This document shows positions 18,868-28,121 of a stretch of DNA of 64,000 nucleotides, piece after piece. The stretch lies in NCBI GenBank assembly GCA_902606115.1, contig CACLFM010000002.1, positions 39,046 to 103,045 on the forward strand, in the 5' to 3' direction. This DNA is from an uncultured Pelagibacteraceae bacterium (GTDB lineage: Bacteria; Pseudomonadota; Alphaproteobacteria; Pelagibacterales; Pelagibacteraceae). The notes beneath the pieces were generated by a model. It was given only the letters and a program-made list of their open reading frames with translations, ran no database searches and was not told where the DNA came from. Both the position numbers and the translations under genes were made by a program. The stretch's first letter is position 1. The number at the start of each line of letters is the position of its first letter.

Positions 18868-20178
18868 TTAAGCTACCATAAAACTTATTACACTTAAAAC
18901 TGCTATCAACCAAATAGCAGGAGAAGTTGTAGAAATTTTTCCAGTAAATATTTTAATCAATGCGTAAGATATAAATGCAAGAGCAATTCCATTGCTAATA
19001 CTATAGGTAAGCGGCATTGTTATCATTGCTACTATTGACGGAGCAGACTCTGCTATATCATTCCATTCAATATCAGTAATATTTCTAACAAACAAAACAG
19101 CCACATATAAAAGTGCTGCTCCATCAATTTCTTTAGGTAAACTTGTTGCTAAAGGTGAAAAGAATAAACATGATAAAAATAAAATTCCAATTACCAAAGA
19201 GGTCATACCAGTTCTTCCACCTGCTTTAACTCCAGCACCAGACTCTACGTAACTTGTGACAGTTGTCGTACCCATCATTGCACCTGCGACTGTAGCTACA
19301 CTGTCTGACATCATAGCTTTGTTAATATCCGTAACTCTACCTTTGCTGTCAACTTTGCCAGCTACATTAGCTACAGATGTTAATGTTCCTGCTGTATCAA
19401 AAAAATCGATAAATAATAATGTAAATACCACAGTTGACATACTCGCTGATAATGCTGCTTTTAAATCGAAATCAAATAAATATGTCATTGGGGGAGGTGA
19501 ACTTACAACCCCATTAAATTTTGCTAAACCAGTGACCCATGCAATTATACTAAAAGCAATTATTCCAATTATAATATTGCCTTTTACTTTTAGTTTCTCA
19601 AGCACAACCATAGAAACAAATGCCAAACATCCTAATAACACTAAAGGATTTTTCAAATCACCAAGAGTAACTAAAGTGACCGGATGGTCTCCAACGACTC
19701 CCATTATTTCTAGTCCTATTATAGCTAAAAATAATCCTATGCCTGCTCCAATTCCTAATTTTAAACTTTTTGGAATTGAATTAATTAGCCATGCTCTTAA
19801 TGGTGTCAGGGATATAATTAAAAATAATACTCCTGCTACAAAAACTGCACCTAGGGCGGCCTGTGGGGTATAGCCCATACCTGCAACTACGCCAAATGCT
19901 ACAAAAGCATTTATTCCCATTCCAGGAGCTAGGCCAATTGGCCAAGTTTTTCCATAAAATGCCATTATGAAACAAGCAAGAGCAGTTGCTAAAATTGTAG
20001 CTGTAAAAACTGCACCAAAATCAAAAAAACCTTTTTCTGGCCCAGCAAATTCCCCCGATAAAATAAAAGGGTTTAAAAACATTATGTAGGCCATTGTTAG
20101 GAATGTTGTTATTCCGGCAATAACCTCAGTTTTAAAATTTGTTTTATACTTTTTATATTCAAAATATTTGTCTAACAT
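18868..20178 (-). CDS. NCS2 purine permease (AzgA/PbuG-like)
   Basis: 436 residues, about 12-14 membrane segments. The N-terminus (EVIAGITTFLTMAYIMFLNP) and the motifs GLAPGMGINAFVA and FIDFFDTAGTLTSVA match the adenine/guanine/hypoxanthine branch of NCS2 proton symporters. A strong GGAGG precedes the ATG. It faces the purine PRTase across a shared hairpin. Likely imports hypoxanthine, adenine or guanine; exact specificity not determinable. Confidence 0.93.
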   Translation of the reverse strand: MLDKYFEYKKYKTNFKTEVIAGITTFLTMAYIMFLNPFILSGEFAGPEKGFFDFGAVFTATILATALACFIMAFYGKTWPIGLAPGMGINAFVAFGVVAGMGYTPQAALGAVFVAGVLFLIISLTPLRAWLINSIPKSLKLGIGAGIGLFLAIIGLEIMGVVGDHPVTLVTLGDLKNPLVLLGCLAFVSMVVLEKLKVKGNIIIGIIAFSIIAWVTGLAKFNGVVSSPPPMTYLFDFDLKAALSASMSTVVFTLLFIDFFDTAGTLTSVANVAGKVDSKGRVTDINKAMMSDSVATVAGAMMGTTTVTSYVESGAGVKAGGRTGMTSLVIGILFLSCLFFSPLATSLPKEIDGAALLYVAVLFVRNITDIEWNDIAESAPSIVAMITMPLTYSISNGIALAFISYALIKIFTGKISTTSPAIWLIAVLSVISFMVA

Positions 20179-20302
20179 AAATCCTCCATAACCTAAAAAT
20201 TATCAGATTAACTAAAAAATTCCTTAATTAAATATTCTTTATTAACAATATTCAACTATAAGTTTATTTTTAATATTTACCTTTATGTTATTATTAAATT
20301 TT

Positions 20303-20614
20303 ATGAAAAAAATAATTTGTTTATTTTCAGCTCTTTTATTTTTCTTATTATCCAGTTGCAAAACAGTGCAAAATAAAGCTGACGAAGTAATTCAAAAAGA
20401 AGATAAATATCTAATGAAATTTTTAAATAAAAAAAAAGACTTGTTAATTGCTGAATTCGGAGCTCCAGATTTAATTTCACCTAATGACGGAGAGCCAACT
20501 AGTACAGGTAAGATAATATACGTTTCAAAAAAATATGGAATTAAGTGCCAAAGAAGTTTTGAAATTGATGAGAGTGATTTTGTTGTAAGTTACTCTTCTA
20601 AAGGATGTTTTTAA
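20303..20614 (+). CDS. Small lipoprotein of unknown function
   Basis: 103 residues from the ATG at 20303 (an ATG at 20285 would add six hydrophobic residues). A classic lipoprotein signal ends in LLSSC. The mature part includes KKDLLIAEFGAPDLI, reminiscent of the short 'FG-P' motif of SmpA/OmlA-like small lipoproteins, but too weak to name. Two cysteines near the end (KCQR, KGCF) could form a disulfide. A hairpin follows the stop. Confidence 0.75.
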   Translation: MKKIICLFSALLFFLLSSCKTVQNKADEVIQKEDKYLMKFLNKKKDLLIAEFGAPDLISPNDGEPTSTGKIIYVSKKYGIKCQRSFEIDESDFVVSYSSKGCF

Positions 20615-20637
20615 CTTGCGGGGCTTTACCCCACAAG
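20615..20637. terminator. Hairpin between the convergent lipoprotein and hsp20 genes
   Basis: CTTG-C-GGGG at 20615-20623 pairs with CCCC-A-CAAG at 20629-20637 (one C/A mismatch, 5-base loop). It starts at the lipoprotein stop and lies 11 bases from the hsp20 stop. Neither side has a strong U-tract, so termination efficiency is uncertain. Confidence 0.55.
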
Positions 20638-20648
20638 CAAGGTTTAAC

Positions 20649-21095
20649 TTATTTTATTTGAATAAGCTTCTTTTTCTTATACTCTGGCACTATTCTTTCA
20701 CATTCAATAGTTAAAAGTCCGTCTCTTAAATTTGCTTCACCAACTTTAACGTCTTCAGCAATTTTGAATGATCTAGTAAATTGTCTTTGAGATATTCCTC
20801 TATGAATAATCTCTTCATTTACGAATGTACTATTAGACTTTTCAATTGGTTTTGTTCTTACAGTCAAAAGATTGTCTTCATATTCAACCTCAACATCTTT
20901 TTTATTAAATCCTGCAAGAGCTACTTCAATTGAGTAATTGTCTTTACCAGTTTTTCTAATGTTATATGGTGGATAATTTGAATGAGTTGTCAAACTTCCA
21001 TTTCCTAACATGTTTTCAAATTGATCAAACATATCATCAAAACCTATAGAAAATGGTCTTAATGAATTAAAGATCGATAGGTCCTTACTTGTCAT
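20649..21095 (-). CDS. Small heat-shock protein (Hsp20/IbpA family)
   Basis: 148 residues from the ATG at 21095, which has an AGGAGG Shine-Dalgarno four bases upstream. An ATG at 21134 would add 13 residues but lies upstream of the ribosome site and inside a leader hairpin, so it is rejected. The alpha-crystallin domain covers about 40-140 (YPPYNIRKTGKDNYSIEVALAGF, and RGISQRQFTRSF). It holds unfolding proteins during heat stress. The leader contains a ROSE-like RNA thermometer (separate entry). Confidence 0.94.
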   Translation of the reverse strand: MTSKDLSIFNSLRPFSIGFDDMFDQFENMLGNGSLTTHSNYPPYNIRKTGKDNYSIEVALAGFNKKDVEVEYEDNLLTVRTKPIEKSNSTFVNEEIIHRGISQRQFTRSFKIAEDVKVGEANLRDGLLTIECERIVPEYKKKKLIQIK

Positions 21096-21150
21096 ATTTC
21101 CTCCTTTGTTAGCAAGTTTATTTTGATGTCCCATTAGGCAACATCTGATT
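21096..21150 (-). promoter_or_regulatory. ROSE-like RNA thermometer in the hsp20 leader
   Basis: On the minus strand, UUGCU (21115-21111) lies five bases before the AGGAGG (21105-21100) of hsp20. UU[G]CU pairs with AGGA with a bulged G at 21113, extended by C21116-G21101; the loop is AACAA. That is the UYGCU/anti-Shine-Dalgarno arrangement that defines ROSE thermometers of alphaproteobacterial small heat-shock genes. A second hairpin, GATGT/ACATC at 21125-21145, lies upstream, as ROSE leaders usually have several. Function is inferred from this pattern. Confidence 0.6.
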
Positions 21151-21189
21151 TTTATATGGTAAGTATTTTTAAATTTTCAATATGTAATT

Positions 21190-22113
21190 TTAATTATTTT
21201 GTTGCAATGCCTTAATATGCTCTTCAGCACTTTCTGCAAGAGCATTTAAATCATAACCACCCTCTAATATTGAAACAATTTTTTTATTTAAATATTTATT
21301 TGCTGTGACAAGAGTTCTTCTTGTAATTTCATAAAAATCTTTTGATTTGAGCTTGAATTGAGCGAGCGGATCATCTTGATGAGCATCAAAACCAGCTGAA
21401 AAAATTAAAAACTCTGGTTTAAAATTATCTAATTTTTTTAAAACATGATTATAGGCATCAAAATAATCTTTAGATGACGTACCTGCAGGTAAAGGTATAT
21501 TAAATATATTATTAAACTTGCCTTTTTCATTTTCAGATCCAGTGCCTGGATAAAAAGGGTACTGATGAATTGAAATATATAAAACTTTTTTATTTTCGTA
21601 AAAAATATCTTGTGTACCGTTACCATGATGAACATCAAAATCTATAATAGCTATCTTATTATAATTATATTTTTCGATTAAATATTGAGCTCCTATTGCT
21701 GCATTATTAAAAATACAAAAACCCATAGATTTATTTTTTTCACAATGATGTCCTGGTGGTCTTACAGCACAAAATGCATTCTTGAATTTCTCTGATTCTA
21801 CTCCATCTATTGCCTTAATTATCGAACCAACAGCGTCATATGTTGCTCTTTTACTTCCAGGAGATATAATTGTGTCACCGTCTAAAAATTTAAGGCCATT
21901 AGTTGGAAATGAATTTTCTATATTATCAACATAATTGGACTCATGAACTTTTTTTAATATTTTATGGTCAAATTTTTCTGATTTAACCCATATTAAATTA
22001 TCTCTTTTTTTGAGTTTATTAATAACTGCCGCAACTCTCTTTGGTTGTTCAGGATGCCCATCTCCAGTAATGTGATCTTCTGAAGTATCGGATATTACTA
22101 TCGCAGTATTCAC
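21190..22113 (-). CDS. Histone-deacetylase-family amidohydrolase
   Basis: 307 residues of the arginase/deacetylase fold. Zinc ligands and catalytic residues are visible: RPPGHHCE (His pair), IDFDVHHGNGTQDIF (Asp and His), and SAGFDAHQDDPL (Asp). GGYDLNAL near the end is also typical. Bacterial members deacetylate small acetylated substrates such as polyamines or acetoin-related compounds; substrate unknown here. It overlaps the dapE start by 4 bases and ends the rpmH-to-dapE transcript. Confidence 0.92.
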   Translation of the reverse strand: MNTAIVISDTSEDHITGDGHPEQPKRVAAVINKLKKRDNLIWVKSEKFDHKILKKVHESNYVDNIENSFPTNGLKFLDGDTIISPGSKRATYDAVGSIIKAIDGVESEKFKNAFCAVRPPGHHCEKNKSMGFCIFNNAAIGAQYLIEKYNYNKIAIIDFDVHHGNGTQDIFYENKKVLYISIHQYPFYPGTGSENEKGKFNNIFNIPLPAGTSSKDYFDAYNHVLKKLDNFKPEFLIFSAGFDAHQDDPLAQFKLKSKDFYEITRRTLVTANKYLNKKIVSILEGGYDLNALAESAEEHIKALQQNN

Positions 22114-23267
22114 TTAAAATATTCTTCTAATATGTCTGAATAAATTTTGGTTAAATTTTTTAAATCTTTTATAGAAACTGCTTCATCCACTTTATGCATA
22201 GTTTTGCCAACTAATCCAAATTCGAGGCAGGGAGATATTTTTCTTATAAATCTTGCATCAGACGTACCACCAGTTGTTGATAATTTAGGTTTTATTTTAG
22301 TATTCTTTTTAATTATATTTTGAATTTTAAAGGTAAAATCATTCGGTTTACATAAAAACGCCTCACCAGATACTTTATATTTAATATTATATTTGGAATT
22401 TTTCTTCCTGCATACTTTAGTAAAAATATCATTTAACTTTTTTTTTAAAGAATTAGACGAATGATTATTATTAAAACGTATGTTAAAAGTAGCTTCCGCA
22501 GAACTTGGTATAATATTATCTATATTATTATTTATATTTATTCTGGTCACTTCCAAGTTAGTTGGCTGAAAATTTTTAGTGCCATTATCAAACCTAATAT
22601 TTTTTAATTTGTTTAAAATTTCTACTATCGTAGTAGATGGATTGTTGGCTCTATCAGGATACGCAACATGTCCCTGAATACCATTAACAATCAATTTTCC
22701 AGTTAAACTTCCTCTTCGGCCTATCTTAATCATCTCACCCAATTTATTTGGATTAGTCGGCTCTCCAACCAAACAAAAGTTTATTTTTTCTTTTTTCTTT
22801 TTTAAATAATCAACAACCTTTTTAGTTCCATTTATTGCATCACCCTCTTCATCACCGGTAATTAAAAAACTTATTGATCCTTTAAAATTTATGTTTTTGT
22901 CTAAAAAAATACTTACAGCAGACACAAAAGACGCAATTGAACTTTTCATATCATTAGCGCCCCTGCCAATCAGATGTCCTTTTTTAACTTTTGGTTTGAA
23001 TGGGTTTACAGTCCAGTCATTTATATTGCCTGGAGGTACAACATCTAAATGCCCAGCGTAACAAAAATTTGGATTTTTATTTCCTAATCTAGCGTATAAA
23101 TTTTTTACAGGCTTATGTTTTTTGTCTTTGAAAGTAATTATCTTGGTCTTAAAACCCAATTTATTTAATTTTTTTTTTAAAAATTTCATTACCCCTGCAT
23201 CCACAGGTGTTATTGATGGAAATCCTATTAGCTCTTTAGCTAACTTAAGTTCATTTATTTTTTGCAT
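22110..23267 (-). CDS. dapE: Succinyl-diaminopimelate desuccinylase
   Basis: 385 residues of the M20 metallopeptidase family. Metal and catalytic motifs: AGHLDVVPPG, GRGANDMKSS, TGDEEGDAINGT and GEPT; the dimerisation domain starts at RGSLTGKL. It releases succinate from N-succinyl-LL-DAP in lysine and peptidoglycan synthesis. It lies 3 bases after dapD, which carries out the succinylation step, so the operon context confirms the substrate among M20 enzymes. Confidence 0.97.
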   Translation of the reverse strand: MQKINELKLAKELIGFPSITPVDAGVMKFLKKKLNKLGFKTKIITFKDKKHKPVKNLYARLGNKNPNFCYAGHLDVVPPGNINDWTVNPFKPKVKKGHLIGRGANDMKSSIASFVSAVSIFLDKNINFKGSISFLITGDEEGDAINGTKKVVDYLKKKKEKINFCLVGEPTNPNKLGEMIKIGRRGSLTGKLIVNGIQGHVAYPDRANNPSTTIVEILNKLKNIRFDNGTKNFQPTNLEVTRININNNIDNIIPSSAEATFNIRFNNNHSSNSLKKKLNDIFTKVCRKKNSKYNIKYKVSGEAFLCKPNDFTFKIQNIIKKNTKIKPKLSTTGGTSDARFIRKISPCLEFGLVGKTMHKVDEAVSIKDLKNLTKIYSDILEEYFK

Positions 23268-23270
23268 TTT

Positions 23271-24098
23271 TTATTCTCTTAAAAGATCGTTTACCGAAGT
23301 TTTAGATCTCGTTTTTTCATCAACTTGTTTTATTATTACAGCACAATACAAAGATGCTGCTGTAGCATTATTTTTATCTGGTAAAGTTCCTGGCACTACA
23401 ACTGAATAAGGTGGTACTTTACCATATGTTATTTTTCCTGATTTACGATCGACTATTTTAGTTGATTGCCCTATGTACATTCCCATACTTAAGACAGACC
23501 CTTCACCAACTATTACTCCTTCAACTACTTCAGACATTGCGCCTAAAAAAACATTATCTTCAATAATTGTAGGTAGCGCTTGAGCTGGTTCTAAAACACC
23601 CCCGACTCCTGAACCTGCGGATATATGACAATTTTTTCCAATCTGACAACAACTACCTGCTCTTGCAAATGTGTCTATCATTGTGCCCTCATCAATGTAA
23701 GCACCTATGTTTACGTAACACGGCATCAAAACAGCATTTTTTCCCACAAACGAACCTTTTCTCACTGGAGAATTAGGAACCATTCTAAAGCCAGCTTTTT
23801 CATGATCCTCTTTAGACCAACCTGCAGTTTTACCTTTTAATAAATGAGCTTTATCATACCAACTACTATAAGGACCATTTAAATTTTCCATTGGGTAAAT
23901 TCTAAAACTTAACATTATAGCTTTTTTAATATGCTGGTGAGCAATCCATTGACCATTTACTTTTTCTGCAGCCCTAACTTTCCCACTGTCCAAGTCTGAA
24001 ATTATTTGATTAATTACGTCTTTAAGCTTTTGATTAGAATTAGGGTTAACCTGATCCTTAATTTCCCAGGCATCATTAATAATTTTTTCTAAAGACAT
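23271..24098 (-). CDS. dapD: 2,3,4,5-tetrahydropyridine-2,6-dicarboxylate N-succinyltransferase
   Basis: 275 residues. A left-handed beta-helix of hexapeptide repeats fills the C-terminal half (AVLMPCYVNIGAYIDEGTMI, and CHISAGSGVGGVLEP). The N-terminal helical domain with FRIYPMEN is typical of DapD. It succinylates tetrahydrodipicolinate, and DapE downstream removes the group later. Part of the minus-strand operon with 3-base gaps on both sides. Confidence 0.98.
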   Translation of the reverse strand: MSLEKIINDAWEIKDQVNPNSNQKLKDVINQIISDLDSGKVRAAEKVNGQWIAHQHIKKAIMLSFRIYPMENLNGPYSSWYDKAHLLKGKTAGWSKEDHEKAGFRMVPNSPVRKGSFVGKNAVLMPCYVNIGAYIDEGTMIDTFARAGSCCQIGKNCHISAGSGVGGVLEPAQALPTIIEDNVFLGAMSEVVEGVIVGEGSVLSMGMYIGQSTKIVDRKSGKITYGKVPPYSVVVPGTLPDKNNATAASLYCAVIIKQVDEKTRSKTSVNDLLRE

Positions 24099-24101
24099 AA
24101 T

Positions 24102-24794
24102 TTATTTGTTTTTTAATAGCCTTATTTCTTTAAGAAATAAAGACAGATTTTCAATCTTATAAGAAATATAATCTTTATTCGAGTCCATCTTGCCAAAATG
24201 TTCATCATTAATCAGCCAAACAGTATAACATCCTCTTTCATGCCCAATGCTTAAATTTTTTGCAATATCTTCAATATAAATAGTTTCTTCTGGATTTATC
24301 TTAAATTTATTAAGCATTAGATCAAAAGTCTTTGCTTCAGGTTTAGGCACATAACCAGCATCTTGTATATCAAACACTTTATTTCTTCCAAAAAGATCAT
24401 ATATTCCAAGATGTGTTAATATATTTTCAGCGTGCTCGGCACTCCCATTAGTGAAAATAAACTTTTCCATGTCTAAGTTTATCAACTCTTCCCTCATAAT
24501 TTTATCTTCTTTCATAAAAGAGAGATCAATTGTGTGTACATATTTTAAAAATTCTTGTGGTTGTATGTCGTGATGTATCATCAGCCCATTTAAACTTGTA
24601 TTATACTTATAAAAATAATCGGTTTGCAATGTTTTAGCCTCATCTCGACTAATTTTTAATCTATCAGAAATAAATTGTGTCATACGATTTGATACTTGAC
24701 CAAATACTTTTTCTAATGAATAATTGTTATGTTTTCCATAACATACTCCATCAAGATCTAATAATAGATAATTCATTTCTTTTAAATTTTTCAT
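24102..24794 (-). CDS. HAD-superfamily pyrimidine 5'-nucleotidase-like hydrolase
   Basis: 230 residues. HAD motif I is LLDLDGVCYG, motif II is FTNGSAEH, and motif III/IV appear as KPEAKTFD and YIEDIAKNL. The layout fits the Sdt1/pyrimidine-5'-nucleotidase subgroup commonly found between argB and dapD in alphaproteobacteria. It likely dephosphorylates a nucleotide or similar phosphate ester. It overlaps argB by 4 bases. Confidence 0.88.
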   Translation of the reverse strand: MKNLKEMNYLLLDLDGVCYGKHNNYSLEKVFGQVSNRMTQFISDRLKISRDEAKTLQTDYFYKYNTSLNGLMIHHDIQPQEFLKYVHTIDLSFMKEDKIMREELINLDMEKFIFTNGSAEHAENILTHLGIYDLFGRNKVFDIQDAGYVPKPEAKTFDLMLNKFKINPEETIYIEDIAKNLSIGHERGCYTVWLINDEHFGKMDSNKDYISYKIENLSLFLKEIRLLKNK

Positions 24795-25639
24795 TTTCTT
24801 ATTAATGTTCCTGATCCTTTATCTGAAAAAATTTCAAATAATATTGAATGTTTTTTTCTACCATCAATTATTGCAACTGCAGTTACTCCATTGTTAACAG
24901 CATCTAAACATGTATTAATTTTAGGTATCATTCCCTCTGTTATTGTTTCGTCCTTAATCATCTCTAAAATTTTGGACGAGGAGACTTCCTGTATTAGCTT
25001 TTTATTTTTATCTAAAACTCCCTCTACATTGGTCATTAATAGCAATCTTCTAGACTTAAGAGATTTTGCTATGGCCCCTGCAGTAGTGTCACCATTGATA
25101 TTGTATGTTTGTTTATTTTTTCCTAAACCTAAAGGAGAAATTATTGGGATTAGGTTGTCATCTAATATTTTATTAATTATATCAACATTAATTTCTTTAG
25201 GTATACCAACATAACCTAATTCACTAGACTCTGGATCAACATCAATAACATTATTATTTTTTGTATTAATTGATATAGCTCTTGACCCTTTTTCTTCAAG
25301 TGATTTGACGATATCAGTGTTGAATTCTATAAGAACATTTTCAACAACATTTATAATTTTCTTATCAGTTACTCTTAAGCCTCTTATAAACTTTGATTTA
25401 ATTCCAGATTTATCTAGCTCTCTTTTTATTCTTGGACCCCCACCATGCACTACAACAATCGAAAGCCCTAACTCATTTAATATCTTTAAGTCAGTTATAA
25501 AATTATTAAAAATCTCTCTATCAATGAATACATTGCCACCATATTTAATAACTATTAAATCATCCTTATATTTCTCAACGTATTTATAAACCTCTTCAAT
25601 AGGAGGACCATCTATAGGTAAAATATTTTTTAATTCCAT
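24791..25639 (-). CDS. argB: Acetylglutamate kinase
   Basis: 282 residues, amino-acid kinase fold. Seen: VIKYGGN (phosphate-binding Lys), VVHGGGPRIKREL, the substrate motif NINGDTTAGAIA and EGMIPKI. It performs the second step of ornithine/arginine synthesis; argD and argF for later steps are at 54972-57069. The start lies directly against the yidC stop. In related alphaproteobacteria engB lies between yidC and argB; it is absent here. Confidence 0.98.
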   Translation of the reverse strand: MELKNILPIDGPPIEEVYKYVEKYKDDLIVIKYGGNVFIDREIFNNFITDLKILNELGLSIVVVHGGGPRIKRELDKSGIKSKFIRGLRVTDKKIINVVENVLIEFNTDIVKSLEEKGSRAISINTKNNNVIDVDPESSELGYVGIPKEINVDIINKILDDNLIPIISPLGLGKNKQTYNINGDTTAGAIAKSLKSRRLLLMTNVEGVLDKNKKLIQEVSSSKILEMIKDETITEGMIPKINTCLDAVNNGVTAVAIIDGRKKHSILFEIFSDKGSGTLIRK

Positions 25640-27319
25640 TTAGGATACAGTTTTAACAGTAGTTCTTTTCATAATGACATACTGTTGAGCCATAGTAAGA
25701 ATATTATTAGCAGTCCAATATAGAACTAAACCCGATGGGAAAGGAGCTAGAATTACAGTCAAAAATAATGGAAAGAACATAAAAATTTTTTTTTGAATTT
25801 CATCTTGAGGTGCCGGATTAAGTTGTTGCTGCAGCCACATTGTAAAACCCATCATGATCGGAAGAGCTCCAATAATCATAAAGGAAGGAGGATCCCATGG
25901 GATTAGACCAAATAAATTGAATATAGATGTGGGATCTTTTTCTGATAAATCTTTAATCCAACCAAAAAAGGGTTGATGTCTCATTTCAATTGTTACAAAC
26001 AACATTTTATAAATTGCAAAGAAAAATGGTATAGAAATTAAAATAGGCAAACATCCGCTTACCGGATTTACACCCTCTTTTTTATAAAGTTGCATCATTG
26101 CTTGCTGAAGCTTCATTTTGTCGTCCTTATGTACTTCTTTAAGACGAGCCATTTCTGGTTGTAAAACTTTCATTTTAGACATTGATTTGAAGGCATAATT
26201 ATTTAGTGGAAAAAAGACCAACCTTAAGCAGACAGTTATTAATATTATTGCTATTCCATAATTACCAGCAAGTTTAAAAAAATAATCATTTAAAAAAAAT
26301 AAAGGTTTAACAATCCAGTAAAACCAACCCCAGTCAATAACAAGGTCAAATTTTTTAAGATCCAAACTTTCATTATAACCATCAATAACGCTTACTTCTT
26401 TTGCCGCAACAACAATATTTAAAAGATTGTTAATTTCATTATTTGGTTTTGACTCATATGAGTCAGTTTCGATAAAATTGACTTTAAATTTTTCGCTATA
26501 TTCGAAATCGGCTCTAAATTTTTTATTTCTTTGAGGAATTATGCTCGTTAACCAATATTTATCAGTGATACCTAAAAAACCATTATCTGCGTTTTTTGAG
26601 TACTTTTTATCTATTATGTCTTTGTAATCTTTTTCAACTAGCTGATCATCTAGAACTCCGAGCGGACCTTCATGTAAAATAAAAAAGTCTATGATTTCTG
26701 GAACTTTTGTTCTAACAATTTGAGCGTAAGGATAAAAACTATAAATTTTTTCAGAATTATTCTTTATTTTTTGTTCAACACTAAACAAATATTGATTATC
26801 AATTTTAATTATTTTTTCAAAAGTTAAACCTTGTTTGTTATTCCAAAATAGAGTTACTTCACTATTTGGAGTAAGTTTCAAATTATCTTTGATTTCCCAA
26901 GTTGTTTTGTTATTGGGTAAATCTATATTTTTGTTATTAGAAACCCATCCCGATTCTATATAATAACCATTAGAAGTTGATTTGGGATTCAATAAAGTCA
27001 CGTTTTCATTTGAGTCGAGTTGTTTTTTATAATTTTTAAAAGTTAAATCATCTATCACCGCACCTGTTAAAGTTATTGATCCTTTTATATTTTGATTTTC
27101 AAAATAAAATCGATCCGTTAATTTTAAAGCCTCCTCTCTTGAAAGATTGATAACCTTTTCAGTAGAGTCTATATCCGGAGCGTCATTATTATTAATGACA
27201 TTTTCGTTTTCTTGTTTCTTATTTTTTAGATCTCCAGGCGATGGTTGGAAAAACAAGCTCCACATAACTATAATAGCTAAGCTTAGTGATATTGCGGCTA
27301 TAATATTTTTTGTGTCCAT
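25640..27319 (-). CDS. yidC: Membrane protein insertase YidC
   Basis: 559 residues. An N-terminal helix (about 5-25) is followed by a large periplasmic domain (about 55-330) and the conserved insertase core: FFPLNNYAFKSMSKM, a charged coil with LKEVHKDDKMKLQQAMMQLYKKEGVNP split over the cytoplasmic hairpin, GCLPILISIPFFFAIY, and a final pair of helices. It inserts proteins such as F0-ATPase subunits into the inner membrane. The rpmH-rnpA-yidD-yidC order is the usual one. Confidence 0.98.
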   Translation of the reverse strand: MDTKNIIAAISLSLAIIVMWSLFFQPSPGDLKNKKQENENVINNNDAPDIDSTEKVINLSREEALKLTDRFYFENQNIKGSITLTGAVIDDLTFKNYKKQLDSNENVTLLNPKSTSNGYYIESGWVSNNKNIDLPNNKTTWEIKDNLKLTPNSEVTLFWNNKQGLTFEKIIKIDNQYLFSVEQKIKNNSEKIYSFYPYAQIVRTKVPEIIDFFILHEGPLGVLDDQLVEKDYKDIIDKKYSKNADNGFLGITDKYWLTSIIPQRNKKFRADFEYSEKFKVNFIETDSYESKPNNEINNLLNIVVAAKEVSVIDGYNESLDLKKFDLVIDWGWFYWIVKPLFFLNDYFFKLAGNYGIAIILITVCLRLVFFPLNNYAFKSMSKMKVLQPEMARLKEVHKDDKMKLQQAMMQLYKKEGVNPVSGCLPILISIPFFFAIYKMLFVTIEMRHQPFFGWIKDLSEKDPTSIFNLFGLIPWDPPSFMIIGALPIMMGFTMWLQQQLNPAPQDEIQKKIFMFFPLFLTVILAPFPSGLVLYWTANNILTMAQQYVIMKRTTVKTVS

Positions 27320-27321
27320 AA

Positions 27322-27564
27322 TTATTTTTTATTTTTTAAAGGTTTAAAACCTTCTCCCCCACCTAAGAATTTTATTGGGTGACAAGTTAATATTCTTATT
27401 AAGCCTTTAACAAATCCTTTAAAGGGGCCAAAAGTTTTTAGACAATCAATAAAGTATTCTGAACAAGATGGAAAATATCTACAATTATTTCCTATTAAGG
27501 GAGAAATTATATACTGGTAAAATTTAACAATCTTTATGAGAATTTTAGTTATTATTTTAATCAT
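27322..27564 (-). CDS. yidD: Membrane protein insertion efficiency factor YidD
   Basis: 80 residues. Family motifs are clear: YQYIISPLIGNNCRYFPSCSEY, with the conserved cysteines, then GPFKGFVKGLIRILTCHPIKFLGGGE split around a third Cys. It is an amphipathic peripheral membrane protein that assists YidC. It overlaps rnpA by 4 bases and lies 2 bases before yidC. Confidence 0.97.
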   Translation of the reverse strand: MIKIITKILIKIVKFYQYIISPLIGNNCRYFPSCSEYFIDCLKTFGPFKGFVKGLIRILTCHPIKFLGGGEGFKPLKNKK

Positions 27565-27902
27565 AATATTTTTTTAAAATCTATAAGTATAGATTTTTTA
27601 ATATCATTATACTTACTATCCAAAACATTTTTTTTAGCAATGATTAAGTATGAGTAATTTAAATTTATTTTAATAGATTTTAGAATACTATTTATTATAT
27701 TTTTCAATCTTCTTTTAATTTTATTTCTTTGAACTGCTTTTCCAAGTTTTCTTTTTGTAATAATACTTATATTTAAATTATTATCATATTTTGATGATAA
27801 CTTTTTAAAAAAAATTGTAGAATAAAAATTATTTATTTTTTTCCCAGATAAAACTTTTTTGAAATCTTCATTTTTAGAAAGACTTAAGATTCTAATTCCC
27901 AT
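27561..27902 (-). CDS. rnpA: Ribonuclease P protein component
   Basis: 113 residues, basic, with the RNA-binding motif GKAVQRNKIKRRLKNI typical of RnpA (RNR box). It aids RNase P RNA in removing 5' leaders of tRNA precursors, including the tRNAs in this window. It overlaps rpmH by one base (stop TGA/start ATG) and yidD by 4. Confidence 0.96.
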   Translation of the reverse strand: MGIRILSLSKNEDFKKVLSGKKINNFYSTIFFKKLSSKYDNNLNISIITKRKLGKAVQRNKIKRRLKNIINSILKSIKINLNYSYLIIAKKNVLDSKYNDIKKSILIDFKKIL

Positions 27903-28036
27903 CAGACAGTTAATTTTTTTCGACCTTTTTTTCTTCTCCTTGATAGTAATTTCCTGCCACCTTTTGTTTTCATTTTAGATCTAAAACCATGTCGCCTTTT
28001 TCTAACAAGTCTGCTTGGTTGATATGTTCTTTTCAT
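27902..28036 (-). CDS. rpmH: 50S ribosomal protein L34
   Basis: 44 residues, read by hand from the minus strand and too short for most ORF cut-offs. It starts [17 protein letters not shown] and ends KGRKKLTV, an unmistakable L34 of normal length. Stop TGA lies at 27904-27902 and shares one base with the rnpA start. It heads the rpmH-rnpA-yidD-yidC-argB operon; the AT-rich 85-base gap to 28122 holds its promoter. Confidence 0.98.
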   Translation of the reverse strand: MKRTYQPSRLVRKRRHGFRSKMKTKGGRKLLSRRRKKGRKKLTV

Positions 28037-28121
28037 AGGTAATATTTAAATATTAAAATTTTGGGTAGTTATAGAAAATATATATGTATAAGTACAGAAA
28101 ATTTTTATATTACTTTAATAA

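Noticed and set aside
19256..19873. 205-residue plus-strand ORF
   Set aside because: Antisense shadow of the purine permease; hydrophobic and Pro/Thr-rich as expected from reversed membrane codons.
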